A stretch of 64,000 bases of DNA from an uncultured Thalassotalea sp. (GTDB lineage: Bacteria; Pseudomonadota; Gammaproteobacteria; Enterobacterales; Alteromonadaceae). This document shows, in pieces, positions 9,816-18,756 of the stretch. The notes under the pieces were generated by a model. That model was not told the DNA's origin, searched no databases, and saw only the letters and a list, made by a program, of their open reading frames with translations. The DNA is taken from the NCBI GenBank assembly GCA_947502355.1, contig CANMZP010000003.1, positions 124,001-188,000 of the forward strand. Direction: 5' to 3'. The position numbers and the translations under genes were made by a program. Each line of letters starts with the position of its first letter. Positions within the stretch are counted from its first letter, which is position 1.

Positions 9816-9844
9816 ATCGCATTATTCAGCGTGTTACAAAGTCA

Positions 9845-9994
9845 TTAAGCGACTTGTTTATCTGACTCGTTTCGCGATTCCATATGCAAATTATATAACT
9901 GAACGAATTCCTGTTCTTCTTCCGGTCTTATCACTCCTTCGATAATTTTTGTAGCGAGATCGTTCATTCGATCCATTTCTTGTGTATTCATCAT
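9845..9994 (-). CDS. Small hypothetical protein (49 aa)
   Basis: Two adjacent ATG codons (9992-9994 and 9989-9991) follow a GAG-containing site, giving a 48-49 residue acidic, probably helical protein. Sequences include MDRMNDLATKIIEGVIRPEE and QEFVQLYNLHMESRNES. I do not recognise a family. An in-frame extension to 10057 is possible but has no ribosome binding site. Support comes from the plausible translation start, the balanced composition, and four helically phased GTAA(A/C) repeats 46-82 bases upstream of the start that look like CpxR boxes. It may not be a gene. Confidence 0.45.
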   Translation of the reverse strand: MMNTQEMDRMNDLATKIIEGVIRPEEEQEFVQLYNLHMESRNESDKQVA

Positions 9995-10039
9995 TACTAC
10001 TCTAGAAAAATGAGCTATGTTGTTATACCAGAACAACTG

Positions 10040-10075
10040 TAACTTACCAGTAAACACCCGTAACTAAATGTAACA
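10040..10075. promoter_or_regulatory. Four phased GTAAC/GTAAAC repeats, CpxR-box-like
   Basis: GTAAC or GTAAAC starts at 10040, 10051, 10061 and 10071, that is every 10-11 bp, one helical turn. The unit at 10051-10064 reads GTAAA-N5-GTAA, the published CpxR consensus spacing. It lies upstream of the small minus-strand gene ending at 9845. A related inverted pair, TTGTAAC and GTTACAA, lies at about 10144-10176. Binding by CpxR or another OmpR-family regulator is inference. Confidence 0.45.
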
Positions 10076-10640
10076 ACTAAAATTAGGCTTTTTGAACTAA
10101 TCGAACAAAAAAATGAATCCCCTCACAAATAGCGTCCACTAACTTGTAACAACCTTTACAAATCATCATGTTACAAACTTTGCTTGGTATTCATTTTGAG
10201 GTGATTGTTATATAGCCTCAGTTGGGCTGCAAAAGATCCCACATATCGCTGTCGCGATTGATGGGAAGACGATTTAGTGTTACTGCGTTTAATGGCACCG
10301 TCTTATCAAATTGTATGTGAACGTAGGATATGCCCCCCCTTAAGCAGCCCTGCTCTTTCACCTCCATGTGACCGCAGGATGAGAGCACCGTCATTGCGGC
10401 ATGTTGTTGGCCGCAACCTCCTAAATTAAAAATGTGCATAGAAACAATAAAATTTATCGAATAGCCAATGTATTAAAGGGCTGAATCGATAAAGGCACAG
10501 TTCGCTCAAAGAGGTCCTGGACAAATAAATATACGCTCGCTTAGGCTCCCTTATATAAATTTTCCGAGATGACGTTGTATGCTTAAAAGTTCGCCTAGGT
10601 CCGAAGATCGCTCATTATATAGATCTCAGCTTAATTCGGG

Positions 10641-10667
10641 GAGATACTGACCTTCGTCAGCATGACG
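10641..10667. repeat. REP-like palindrome, copy 1
   Basis: The 27-base unit has the form GAGAT-A-CTGAC-CTTC-GTCAG-C-ATGACG. The same frame, GAGAT-hairpin-ATGACG with the same total length, occurs at 55719-55745 with a different stem. Conserved ends around a compensating stem are typical of bacterial REP sequences. The surrounding 10080-10680 stretch shows no convincing gene. Confidence 0.55.
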
Positions 10668-10687
10668 CATTTTTTTATTTAGCTGAA

Positions 10688-10817
10688 TCCGCTTCTCGCT
10701 CTAAACGGAAGTTCTCCAATTTTCTAGCTAATACTCCAATGAGTATTAGCTAGAAAACCTAGTAATAAAAAAAGCACTAGATTAGGTAAATAATCTAGTG
10801 CTTTAATCAGATCTACG
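10688..10817. repeat. 130-bp dispersed repeat, copy 1
   Basis: This segment is repeated in inverted orientation at 54796-54926 with high identity. Shared blocks include TCGCTCTA, AAGTTCTCC, TTTTCTAGCTAATACTC, CCTAGTAATAAAAAAAGCAC and AGTGCTTTAATCAGATC. Copy 1 has a perfect 17-bp inverted repeat at 10720-10757 (TTTTCTAGCTAATACTC, 4-base loop), which has decayed on one side in copy 2. It also holds a 14-bp terminator hairpin. It sits directly downstream of the ETF-QO gene. Confidence 0.8.
10767..10804 (-). terminator. Rho-independent terminator of ETF-QO, inside the dispersed repeat
   Basis: AAAGCACTAGATTA and TAATCTAGTGCTTT form a perfect 14-bp stem with a 6-base loop. Read on the minus strand it runs into a T tract (plus-strand A run 10767-10773), the right direction to end the ETF-QO transcript. 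Confidence 0.85.
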
Positions 10818-10873
10818 ATAGTTAATCGGCTAGCTATGATTGCTATCCGCTTTTTTATCTACCTAATTATGTG

Positions 10874-12523
10874 TTACATATTTGGGTAATTTGGACCACC
10901 GGTGCCCTCTGGTGTTACCCAAGTGATGTTCTGGCTTGGGTCTTTAATGTCACAGGTTTTACAGTGGATACAGTTTTGTGAATTAATCACAAACTTCTTA
11001 TCGCCTTCTTCTGTTTCTTCTACTTCATAAACCCCGGCCGGACAGTAGCGCTGTGCTGGCTCGGCAAATTTTTCAAGGTTGACGGTGATTGGAATCGAGC
11101 TGTCTGCTAATTTCAGATGACAAGGTTGATCTTCTTCATGATTGGTATTGGATAAAAATACCGAACTTAATTTATCAAAACTTAGTTTGCCATCCGGTTT
11201 CGGATAACTAATTTGCACTGCATCTTTAGCTAGCTTCAACTGATCGTGATCTAAGCTTTCATCTTTAAAGTTGAATGGTAATTTGCCGCCAAACCAATTT
11301 TGGTCAACGGTATTATAAGCACCGCCAAACAGTGTACCAAGTTTATGCATTGCTGGGCCAAAGTTACGGGTATTGTATAACTCTTCATATAACCAAGAAT
11401 TTTCAAAAGCCGTTGCAAACTCAACAAGATCTTTACCACCTTCATCGCCTGTTTTTAATGCCGCAAAAATGGTTTCAGCAGCCAACAAGCCACTCTTCAT
11501 TGCGGTGTGGTTACCTTTGATTTTGGCAAAGTTAATGGTACCAGAATCACAGCCCACCATAACACCGCCCGGCATCGTCATTTTGGGTAATGAGTTATAG
11601 CCACCTTTGGCAATAGCTCGAGCACCATAAGATACGCGCTTACCACCTTCAAGGTATTGCGCAATTTTCGGGTGATGCTTCATGCGTTGGAATTCATCAA
11701 ACGGGCTAAGGTGTGGGTTGCTGTAGTTTAAATCAATAATTAAACCAACAAACACCTGATTGTTTTCAGCGTGGTACAAGTAACCACCGCCGGTGGTATC
11801 ACCCTCTAATGGCCAACCAGCCGAATGCACAACCAAACCTTCTTGATGTTTCTCTGGGTCAATGTCCCAGATTTCTTTAAAGCCAATACCATAATGCTGA
11901 GGCGATTTATCGGCATCAAGGTTGAATTTGCTGATCAGCTCTTTACCTAAATGGCCACGACAACCTTCGGCAAATACCGTGTACTTAGCACGAAGTTCCA
12001 TGCCTGGCATGTAAGAATCTTTTTGATTGCCTTGCTCATCCAGCCCCATATCACCGGTAATAACACCTTTTACCTGACCATCTTCATAGATCACGTCTTG
12101 AGCAGGAAAACCTGGAAAGATTTCAACCCCCAAACCTTCAGCTTGCTCTGCTAACCAACGACAAACATTGCCCATAGAAACAATGTAATTACCGTCATTA
12201 TGCATGGTTTTAGGTACCGCATAATTTGGTAACTTGATGCCTTTTTCTTGATTGTTTAAAAAATAAATATCATCACCAGTAACTGCGGTATTTAACGGCG
12301 CACCGCGCTCTTTCCAGTCTGGGAATAATTCGTTTAACGCGCGAGGTTCTAGTACCGCACCCGATAAAATATGTGCTCCAACTTCAGAGCCTTTTTCTAC
12401 AACACAAACCATCAATTCCTGATCGTTCTCTTGTGCCAGTTGCATTAATTTACATGCGGTTGATAATCCAGATGGCCCAGCACCTACGATGACCACATCA
12501 AATTCCATAGATTCGCGTTCCAC
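10874..12523 (-). CDS. Electron transfer flavoprotein-ubiquinone oxidoreductase
   Basis: This FAD and [4Fe-4S] enzyme passes electrons from reduced ETF to the membrane quinone pool during fatty and amino acid oxidation. A GTG at 12523 with AGGGG six bases upstream gives 549 residues, the normal family length; in-frame ATGs lie earlier (12574) and five codons later. The N-terminus has the FAD motif DVVIVGAGPSGLS. The C-terminus carries the cluster cysteines in RYCPAGVY and NCIHCKTCDIKDPSQNI. It is transcribed away from etfBA, its electron donor, across a 375-bp shared intergenic region, and ends at a terminator inside the 130-bp repeat. Confidence 0.96.
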   Translation of the reverse strand: MERESMEFDVVIVGAGPSGLSTACKLMQLAQENDQELMVCVVEKGSEVGAHILSGAVLEPRALNELFPDWKERGAPLNTAVTGDDIYFLNNQEKGIKLPNYAVPKTMHNDGNYIVSMGNVCRWLAEQAEGLGVEIFPGFPAQDVIYEDGQVKGVITGDMGLDEQGNQKDSYMPGMELRAKYTVFAEGCRGHLGKELISKFNLDADKSPQHYGIGFKEIWDIDPEKHQEGLVVHSAGWPLEGDTTGGGYLYHAENNQVFVGLIIDLNYSNPHLSPFDEFQRMKHHPKIAQYLEGGKRVSYGARAIAKGGYNSLPKMTMPGGVMVGCDSGTINFAKIKGNHTAMKSGLLAAETIFAALKTGDEGGKDLVEFATAFENSWLYEELYNTRNFGPAMHKLGTLFGGAYNTVDQNWFGGKLPFNFKDESLDHDQLKLAKDAVQISYPKPDGKLSFDKLSSVFLSNTNHEEDQPCHLKLADSSIPITVNLEKFAEPAQRYCPAGVYEVEETEEGDKKFVINSQNCIHCKTCDIKDPSQNITWVTPEGTGGPNYPNM

Positions 12524-12796
12524 GACATTCCCCTTAACTTTAAATTTTTTTTTATGGGCTTTTTTGTATATCAACTGGTTGATATTGCCCTTTTTTGTCT
12601 ATTTGATTATTAATTCTACCCTAACACAATGTTAATTTAGGACATTTTTATTGGCTTATCAGGACATTTGCATTGATTAGCGGCCAATTAGCATAATTTT
12701 CAACGAATGGTACTTTTTTGTTATTGATTTATGAACGCCTAATGAGTAACCTTTCGTTGATAATAATATTTAATCGAGTATTAACTTCAAATTAAA

Positions 12797-12818
12797 GTTT
12801 TAAACACTTAGTTAAAAC
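12797..12818. promoter_or_regulatory. Inverted repeat in the ETF-QO/etfBA divergent region
   Basis: GTTTTAA and TTAAAAC arms are separated by 8 bases, about 80 bp before etfB. It is AT-rich and may be chance; a fatty-acid regulator such as PsrA would be a reasonable candidate, but the match to its known site is not good. The remainder of 12524-12898 holds promoters only. AGGGGAAACT before the etfB ATG is its ribosome binding site. Confidence 0.3.
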
Positions 12819-12898
12819 ACCCGTTTGATTTTTACTCGAAAATTAGAAGGATGTCAAATTAACCTAGTATTTGACGCAGTATATATTTAGGGGAAACT

Positions 12899-13648
12899 AT
12901 GAAAGTACTTGTTCCAATTAAACGTGTAATTGACTACAACGTTAAAGTGCGTGTTAAGCCTGATCACTCCGATGTCGATCTAACTAACGTCAAAATGGCC
13001 ATCAACCCATTTTGTGAAATAGCCGTTGAAGAAGCCGTACGATTAAAAGAAAGTGGTGTTGCTACGGAAGTGATTGCCGTATCCATTGGCGATAAATCTT
13101 GTCAGGAGCAATTACGTACCGCTCTTGCCTTAGGTGCTGATCGCGCCATCCAAATCGATACCGACCAAAATCTTGACTCATTGAATGTGGCCAAACTTCT
13201 GCAAAAAGTTGTCGAAGAAGAACAACCACAAATTGTTTTGTTAGGCAAGCAAGCTATCGATACAGATAACAACCAGACTGGTCAAATGCTTGGCGCTCTA
13301 ACGGGTATGCCACAAGGTACATTTGCTTCTGTTGTTAAAGTAGAAGGTGAGCAACTGCACGTAACCCGTGAAGTTGACGGTGGTTTACAAACCGTTGCGC
13401 TTAACTTACCAGCTATCGTAACGACTGATCTTCGTTTAAATGAACCACGCTACGCATCTTTACCAAACATCATGAAAGCCAAGCGTAAGCCATTGGATGT
13501 CAAATCTGCAGCCGATTTTGGTATCGACTTAAGCCCTCGTTCTACTTTAGTAAAAGTGACTCCACCAGCCGAGCGTCAAGCCGGTATTGTTGTAGAGTCA
13601 ATTGAAGAATTAGTAGAAAAATTAAAAAATGAAGCGAAGGTGATCTAA
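12899..13648 (+). CDS. etfB: Electron transfer flavoprotein, beta subunit
   Basis: This 249-residue subunit begins [14 protein letters not shown] and contains the ETF-beta signature region [20 protein letters not shown] followed by [15 protein letters not shown]. With EtfA it forms the soluble heterodimer that collects electrons from acyl-CoA and related dehydrogenases and hands them to ETF-QO, encoded divergently upstream. A strong AGGGG site precedes the ATG. The stop codon overlaps the etfA start by one base (TAATG), so the two subunits should be translationally coupled. Confidence 0.97.
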   Translation: MKVLVPIKRVIDYNVKVRVKPDHSDVDLTNVKMAINPFCEIAVEEAVRLKESGVATEVIAVSIGDKSCQEQLRTALALGADRAIQIDTDQNLDSLNVAKLLQKVVEEEQPQIVLLGKQAIDTDNNQTGQMLGALTGMPQGTFASVVKVEGEQLHVTREVDGGLQTVALNLPAIVTTDLRLNEPRYASLPNIMKAKRKPLDVKSAADFGIDLSPRSTLVKVTPPAERQAGIVVESIEELVEKLKNEAKVI

Positions 13649-14574
13649 TGTCTATTTTAGTTATTGCAGAACATGACAATCAAAGCCTTAAGGCTGAAAC
13701 ATTAAAAACCGTAGCGGCTGCGGCGGCTATAGGTGGTGATATCCACGTACTTGTAGCAGGCCTTAACTGTGGCGTTGCTGCTGAAGAAGCGGCAAAAGCT
13801 GCTGGTGTTAGCAAAGTATTTGTTGCCGACAATGCCGCATTTGAGCATCAATTAGCCGAAAACGTTTCGCTACTTGTTACTGAACTAGCAGGCGATTACT
13901 CGCACATCCTAGCATCGGCTTCAACGACCGGTAAAAACTTTATGCCACGCGTAGCAGCCCTTCTAGATGTTGCGCAAGTGTCTGACATTATTGCTGTAGA
14001 AAGTGCTGATACTTTTGTTCGTCCAATTTACGCGGGTAATGCAATTGCCACGGTTCAATCATTAGATGAAAAGAAAGTGATTACGGTTCGCTCAACTGGC
14101 TTTGATGCCGTTGAAACAACAGGTAGCGCTGAAGTGGTTGCCTTAGAAAGCGTAACCGATGCCGGTACTTCTTCTTACGTTGGTGCTGAGCTAACCGTAT
14201 CTGAGCGTCCAGAGCTTGGCGCAGCTGGCGTTGTGATTTCTGGTGGCCGTGGTATGCAAAACGGTGATAACTTTCAGTTATTAGAGGGTATTGCTGACAA
14301 ACTTGGCGCTGCAATTGGTGCATCTCGTGCTGCAGTTGACGCAGGTTTCGTTCCTAATGACATGCAGGTTGGTCAAACAGGTAAGATAGTTGCTCCTGAC
14401 CTATATATTGCGGTTGGTATCTCTGGTGCCATTCAACATTTGGCGGGTATGAAAGACTCGAAGATCATTGTCGCTATCAACAAAGATCCAGAAGCGCCTA
14501 TCTTCCAAGTTGCTGACTACGGTTTGGTCGCGGATTTATTTGACGCACTACCAGAACTTGAATCTGCGTTATAA
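13648..14574 (+). CDS. etfA: Electron transfer flavoprotein, alpha subunit
   Basis: This 308-residue subunit has the FAD-binding C-terminal half with the signature GQTGKIVAPDLYIAVGISGAIQHLAGMK, quoted here as GQTGKIVAPDLY and GISGAIQHLAG, and INKDPEAPIFQVADYGLV near the end. The N-terminal half resembles EtfB. It overlaps etfB by one base and is followed by a strong UUCG-loop terminator, so etfBA is a two-gene operon. Length and motifs are normal for the family. Confidence 0.97.
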   Translation: MSILVIAEHDNQSLKAETLKTVAAAAAIGGDIHVLVAGLNCGVAAEEAAKAAGVSKVFVADNAAFEHQLAENVSLLVTELAGDYSHILASASTTGKNFMPRVAALLDVAQVSDIIAVESADTFVRPIYAGNAIATVQSLDEKKVITVRSTGFDAVETTGSAEVVALESVTDAGTSSYVGAELTVSERPELGAAGVVISGGRGMQNGDNFQLLEGIADKLGAAIGASRAAVDAGFVPNDMQVGQTGKIVAPDLYIAVGISGAIQHLAGMKDSKIIVAINKDPEAPIFQVADYGLVADLFDALPELESAL

Positions 14575-14605
14575 GTTTTACGACAACTAACCCAGTTTTT
14601 AAAAG

Positions 14606-14628
14606 CCAGTCTTCGGACTGGTTTTTTT
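14606..14628 (+). terminator. UUCG-loop terminator of etfBA
   Basis: CCAGTC-TTCG-GACTGG is followed by seven T residues, 32 bases after the etfA stop codon. The UUCG tetraloop makes this hairpin unusually stable for its length. Confidence 0.93.
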
Positions 14629-14681
14629 ATTGCCCATAATTCCTTATAATAAAGCCATTGTTTTACCTATGAGTCGTTATT

Positions 14682-15017
14682 ATGTCATCTCTACAAGATC
14701 AATTAGCCAACCTAGTTTATTCAACTGACGGTGGTCGCATCAAAGAAGAAAAAGCTGAGCCAACCATTACCCCATCCGATGGCTTTGCTAAAGTTCGCCG
14801 AGAAACCAAAGGCCGTAAAGGCAAAGGCGTTGTCACCATTTCCGGTTTAGGCATAGGCCCAAAAGAATTAAAAGTATTAGCGAAAAAGTTAAAACAAACC
14901 TGTGGTACCGGCGGTACCGTTGTTGATGAAGTGATTGAAATTCAAGGCGATAAGCGCGATGTGATTAAAACCGTCCTTGAAAAGAACGGTTTTAAAGTGA
15001 AGTTTATTGGCGGTTAG
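14682..15017 (+). CDS. yciH: SUI1/eIF1-like translation factor YciH
   Basis: This 111-residue protein has a disordered basic N-terminal part with KVRRETKGRKGKGVVTISGL and the eIF1/SUI1 fold, visible as LKVLAKKLKQTCGTGGTV and a C-terminal GDKRDVIKTVLEKNGFKVK. YciH is thought to influence initiation fidelity on the 30S subunit, but its exact bacterial role is not settled. It has its own short upstream region after the etfBA terminator. Family length is typical. Confidence 0.93.
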   Translation: MSSLQDQLANLVYSTDGGRIKEEKAEPTITPSDGFAKVRRETKGRKGKGVVTISGLGIGPKELKVLAKKLKQTCGTGGTVVDEVIEIQGDKRDVIKTVLEKNGFKVKFIGG

Positions 15018-15153
15018 GCTCATTCGTGAGCCTTTGTGCACCTCTTTTGTGGCCTAAAGTGGTATGAGATGGCCTGAGATTGACGCCATCCCATCAATCG
15101 CAACAGCGATATCTGGGATCAACTTATTGCCGAACAGAGCGTAATTAACCTTA

Positions 15154-17109
15154 TTAAATATGCTGCTTTATAAACTTATCGATTTCTTTTAGGGCATGCA
15201 TTCTATTTTCGGCATCACTCCAATGATGATCCCCGCCCTCAAGCTCTATATAAATAACGTCTTTATCAGCATCTTCTAACGCATCCACCATATCTATCGA
15301 TTGCTCAACAGGAACGACCCTATCTTTTTCACCGTGAATGACCAGCATTGGTATTTTCACCTTGTCGACATGGTTTATTGGTGAAATCTGTTTTATGTGG
15401 TCTTTACTGGCGGCATTTTTGGAAGTAATGTTATTCCAATAAGCAACCACCCAGTGTCGGCTACCATAATTATGACGTTTCTTATCAAGAAACATCTCGA
15501 CATCGGAAACCCCATTTATGGCCACCGAACATTTGTATACATCAGGGGTTAAGGTGGCGCCAGCAAAAGCGGCGTAACCACCATAACTGCTACCAACAAT
15601 ACATACCTTATTTCTATCTATAATACCTTTATTAGCTAAATCAGTAACCGCATCGGTCAAATCAGATTGCATCTTTTGGCCCCATTCTCCATAACCGGCT
15701 AAAAGGTGCTCTGGACCAAAACCTTCAGAGCCTCTAAATTGCGGCTGAATAACCACGTAGCCCTGGTTGGCAAAATGCTGAGTAAACCAATCAAACCCCA
15801 TAGAATCATAGGCAGCAGGTCCGCCATGCGGGTACATGATTGCCGGCAAATTCTTCGCTTCGATACCCTGTGGCAATGTAATTAAAGACGGAATGGTTAA
15901 ACCATCTTCCGCGGTGTAGTTATAAGCCTTTACAGGATGCACGGCCGTTGGTGGCACATCCGGTCGAGCGGCAGACAAAATACTAAGCCCCCCCTTTTTA
16001 TACATCACATAATCACCTGAGCTTTGTTCCCCATCCATGTAAAAAACCATTGTTTTCCAGTCTGGTGTGTAATCAGTAATATAAAAATGGTTATTTGGCA
16101 TCGCCTTTGCTATCCCCTTCAAGCGCCCACTTAACTTCTTATCAAAGAAATCATAACTTGGCGTAAAGCCAGAATAACGTACCCCATGCACAATACCCTG
16201 ATTATCTTTTAGCACATACTCAACGTCCTTATCCTTATGGCTAAATAAGGGATCTGAGATCTTGCCATCCGTCAGGTTCATCGTAAAATACGCTTGTCGC
16301 CCATGCTCTTCATCCTGAGCTAAAAATACCAAGCTTTTCATATCTGGCGTTACCCCAACAAAGTCGTAGTTACGCATATCCGTTTCATCGCGGAAAATTT
16401 CTACCCAATCGCCATCGACATCGGCTTCGATTAAATGCAGGTTTTTACGGTTGTTAAACCGCTCTCTTGCCAACACCTGACCTTGAGAATCAATAAAATA
16501 GTCAATGGTGTCTATGGTGCCACGACGATAGACTCTTGGTTTTTTGTACTTCTCTAAAGACACTCGATAAAGGTTATAAGGTGAAGTATCTTGTTGGATT
16601 GGCATATTGTGGACTTTAAAGTCTTCATAAGCAGGCATAAGAGCAGATTTTTTATCTTCGGTGGTGCCTATAATCCGACCTAAGTTACGCTGTCCAATAA
16701 ACACTCCTTCACCAGGGATAAGCAATTGATGGAGGGCTTTGTTGTTAAGGTTATATGCGTAGGCAACACTATGGGTAAACTCATTAGTAAATGCCGCTGA
16801 TTTCCCCGTATCGGTAACCACTAATATCAGCGTATTTTCATTTAAAAAGTAAAGGTAATTTGGCTTAACCTGAGTGACATTAATACGATCAATCATTTTG
16901 CCCTGGTTAAGATCAAGGATCACCACATAATCGGTACCTGTTGATGTATCACGATACGCCAGTTTATCTGTACTAGGAGAAATCGCCATTTTACTCTTGC
17001 TCGGCAGTTTACCGTAAGCTTCTAGGGGTACATCAAAAACAGCAGTGAAGCCTAAAGGCATGAAAAGAAAGAAAAAGACAGTCAATAGTCTGGTTAATAA
17101 AGTAGCCAT
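15154..17109 (-). CDS. S9 family prolyl oligopeptidase-like serine peptidase, exported
   Basis: From the ATG at 17109 (GGA about eight bases upstream) the protein has 651 residues and starts with a clear signal peptide, LLTRLLTVFFFLFMPLGF. An in-frame start 25 codons earlier would bury the signal and is unlikely. The N-terminal part is beta-propeller-like. The C-terminal alpha/beta-hydrolase domain has the nucleophile in GSSYGGYAAF, the aspartate in HGEKDRVVP and the histidine in GGDHHW. S9 enzymes of this DPP4/acylaminoacyl-peptidase type trim peptides in the periplasm. The gene stands alone. Confidence 0.92.
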   Translation of the reverse strand: MATLLTRLLTVFFFLFMPLGFTAVFDVPLEAYGKLPSKSKMAISPSTDKLAYRDTSTGTDYVVILDLNQGKMIDRINVTQVKPNYLYFLNENTLILVVTDTGKSAAFTNEFTHSVAYAYNLNNKALHQLLIPGEGVFIGQRNLGRIIGTTEDKKSALMPAYEDFKVHNMPIQQDTSPYNLYRVSLEKYKKPRVYRRGTIDTIDYFIDSQGQVLARERFNNRKNLHLIEADVDGDWVEIFRDETDMRNYDFVGVTPDMKSLVFLAQDEEHGRQAYFTMNLTDGKISDPLFSHKDKDVEYVLKDNQGIVHGVRYSGFTPSYDFFDKKLSGRLKGIAKAMPNNHFYITDYTPDWKTMVFYMDGEQSSGDYVMYKKGGLSILSAARPDVPPTAVHPVKAYNYTAEDGLTIPSLITLPQGIEAKNLPAIMYPHGGPAAYDSMGFDWFTQHFANQGYVVIQPQFRGSEGFGPEHLLAGYGEWGQKMQSDLTDAVTDLANKGIIDRNKVCIVGSSYGGYAAFAGATLTPDVYKCSVAINGVSDVEMFLDKKRHNYGSRHWVVAYWNNITSKNAASKDHIKQISPINHVDKVKIPMLVIHGEKDRVVPVEQSIDMVDALEDADKDVIYIELEGGDHHWSDAENRMHALKEIDKFIKQHI

Positions 17110-17251
17110 TCGTATTATCCATTTTTGAATTATTTTAATAATGGATAATATTCGCATTGCGGACTTTGCACAAGAAATAAACAACTTGTAATGAAGTGTA
17201 AAAACAAAAAATTTATTTTAAATCAAGGTAAAAATAAATAATAGATTCGCG

Positions 17252-17869
17252 TTAAATACTTATTACCGTCCAATTTTGAGAAATCAAAACGCCTTCAGGA
17301 GAGCTCACTTGTCCACAAAATATTTGCCCGGCCTGAATCACGCCAACGCCTTTTGGTGTGCCCGTCATAACAATATCGCCATCTTCTAGTGTTAAAAAGG
17401 TTGATAACTGCGCTAAAATTTCGTCCGGCTTATACATCATCAACGAAATATCGCCTTGTTGTTTCAACTCATCATCAATGGTTAATCGAAGCGATAAGCT
17501 ATCTTCTATGGCATTGATAGCAACAAACTTAGAGAATACCGCAGAGCCATTAAATGCTTTGGCTCGCTCCCAAGGTAAGCCTTTGTGTTTAAGTTGGGAC
17601 TGTAATTGCCGTTTGGTTAAATCCAGCCCGATGGCAACGGCGGAAAACTTGCCATCAAGGACCATAAAACAAAGCTCAGCTTCATAATGTAAAGGCTCTT
17701 GATGAAAGGCAATTAACGACTCTGAGATAGCTGAGTTAGGCTTTATAAATACCACCATATCATCCGGTATGTCATTGCCAAGCTCTTTAATATGCTCGAC
17801 ATAATTGCGGCCAATACAGACAACTTTTGATGGGGTGATGCGTTTATTATTGAGTAATACTGTATTCAT
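17252..17869 (-). CDS. Fumarylacetoacetate hydrolase family protein (YcgM-like)
   Basis: This 205-residue single-domain protein has the family pattern VCIGRNYVEHIKELGN near the N-terminus, metal ligands in HYEAELCFM, and GDIVMTGTPKGVGVI near the C-terminus. Small members act as acylpyruvases, oxaloacetate decarboxylases or isomerases in aromatic degradation; the substrate cannot be read here. The stop codon of the TauE-like gene lies about 10 bases upstream of its ATG, so the two are probably co-transcribed. Confidence 0.88.
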   Translation of the reverse strand: MNTVLLNNKRITPSKVVCIGRNYVEHIKELGNDIPDDMVVFIKPNSAISESLIAFHQEPLHYEAELCFMVLDGKFSAVAIGLDLTKRQLQSQLKHKGLPWERAKAFNGSAVFSKFVAINAIEDSLSLRLTIDDELKQQGDISLMMYKPDEILAQLSTFLTLEDGDIVMTGTPKGVGVIQAGQIFCGQVSSPEGVLISQNWTVISI

Positions 17870-17879
17870 TTACTTTTCT

Positions 17880-18704
17880 CTATTGCGCAAAGGCGGCATA
17901 AAACATTCGAATGGCGACGACAAATAAAAAGCCACCAAAAAATCGAGTTAAGCTTTTATCGGAAAGCTTATGGGCTAACTTAACACCTAGGGGAGCGGCT
18001 AAAACGCTAAAAGGTGAAATCAAGGCAAACCCCAGCAAATTGACAAAACCAACACTGCCAATGGGTAAATTGGTTTGTTCATACCCCATTAAGATGTAGC
18101 CAATAACCGCCGGCACACTGATAACAAAACCGAAAAATGCGGCATTGCCCAATGTTTTATGAATGGGTTGATTCATCATGGTTAAAATGGGCACACAAAA
18201 CGTGCCGCCGCCAATCCCCATTGCACTGGATAAAAAGCCAATGGAAAACGGCACTGGAGTAGATAATTTAGTGGTCGGAACATCATCGCATAAGACTTTC
18301 TCACGAACGTTAAAAAACATCTTAAAACTAACCAGCAGCGCAACAATGGCAAAAATGATCCTTAGCCAAAGGCCATCAACGTTACTGGCAAAGGTGGCGC
18401 CCAGTAATGCCCCTGCGAAGATAAAAGGGCTCCAGAAGCGGATAACGTCAAGATTCAATCCACCCTGTGCGTGATGCGATTTTGCGGATGATAGTGAGGT
18501 TAATATAATACAAGCCAGTGACGTGGCCACCGCAACTTGCATACGAATATTGGCATCGACGCCATAAAAACCCAAGGCAAACTCTAAGACAGGGACAATA
18601 ACGATACCGCCACCAATGCCCAGTAAGCCGGCAAGAATACCGGCAAATAGCCCGGTCACAGCCATTAAAATGGCAAAGGGCAAAAATTCTAAAACGAGTT
18701 GCAT
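17880..18704 (-). CDS. TauE/SafE family sulfite/organosulfonate exporter
   Basis: About 274 residues from the ATG at 18704, which has AAGGA eight bases upstream. The sequence is almost wholly hydrophobic with about eight membrane segments. It shows the two glycine-rich family repeats GLFAGILAGLLGIGGGIVIVP (shown here as AGLLGIGGGIVIVP) and SSAMGIGGGTFCVP. Family members move sulfite, sulfonates or related anions across the inner membrane. The gene precedes the FAH-family enzyme and follows tyrR on the same strand. Substrate is unknown. Confidence 0.9.
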   Translation of the reverse strand: MQLVLEFLPFAILMAVTGLFAGILAGLLGIGGGIVIVPVLEFALGFYGVDANIRMQVAVATSLACIILTSLSSAKSHHAQGGLNLDVIRFWSPFIFAGALLGATFASNVDGLWLRIIFAIVALLVSFKMFFNVREKVLCDDVPTTKLSTPVPFSIGFLSSAMGIGGGTFCVPILTMMNQPIHKTLGNAAFFGFVISVPAVIGYILMGYEQTNLPIGSVGFVNLLGFALISPFSVLAAPLGVKLAHKLSDKSLTRFFGGFLFVVAIRMFYAAFAQ

Positions 18705-18756
18705 TGCTAAAATCCTTATTGTGTTATGGCACAAGCTTTATCTTAAAGCGCATTCA

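Noticed and set aside
10218-10439. 73-codon minus-strand open frame starting MHIFNLGGCGQQHAAM
   Set aside because: No ribosome binding site, no recognisable family and odd composition; it lies in a repeat-rich non-coding stretch.
14682-15017. yciH as part of the etfBA operon
   Set aside because: A strong UUCG terminator separates them.
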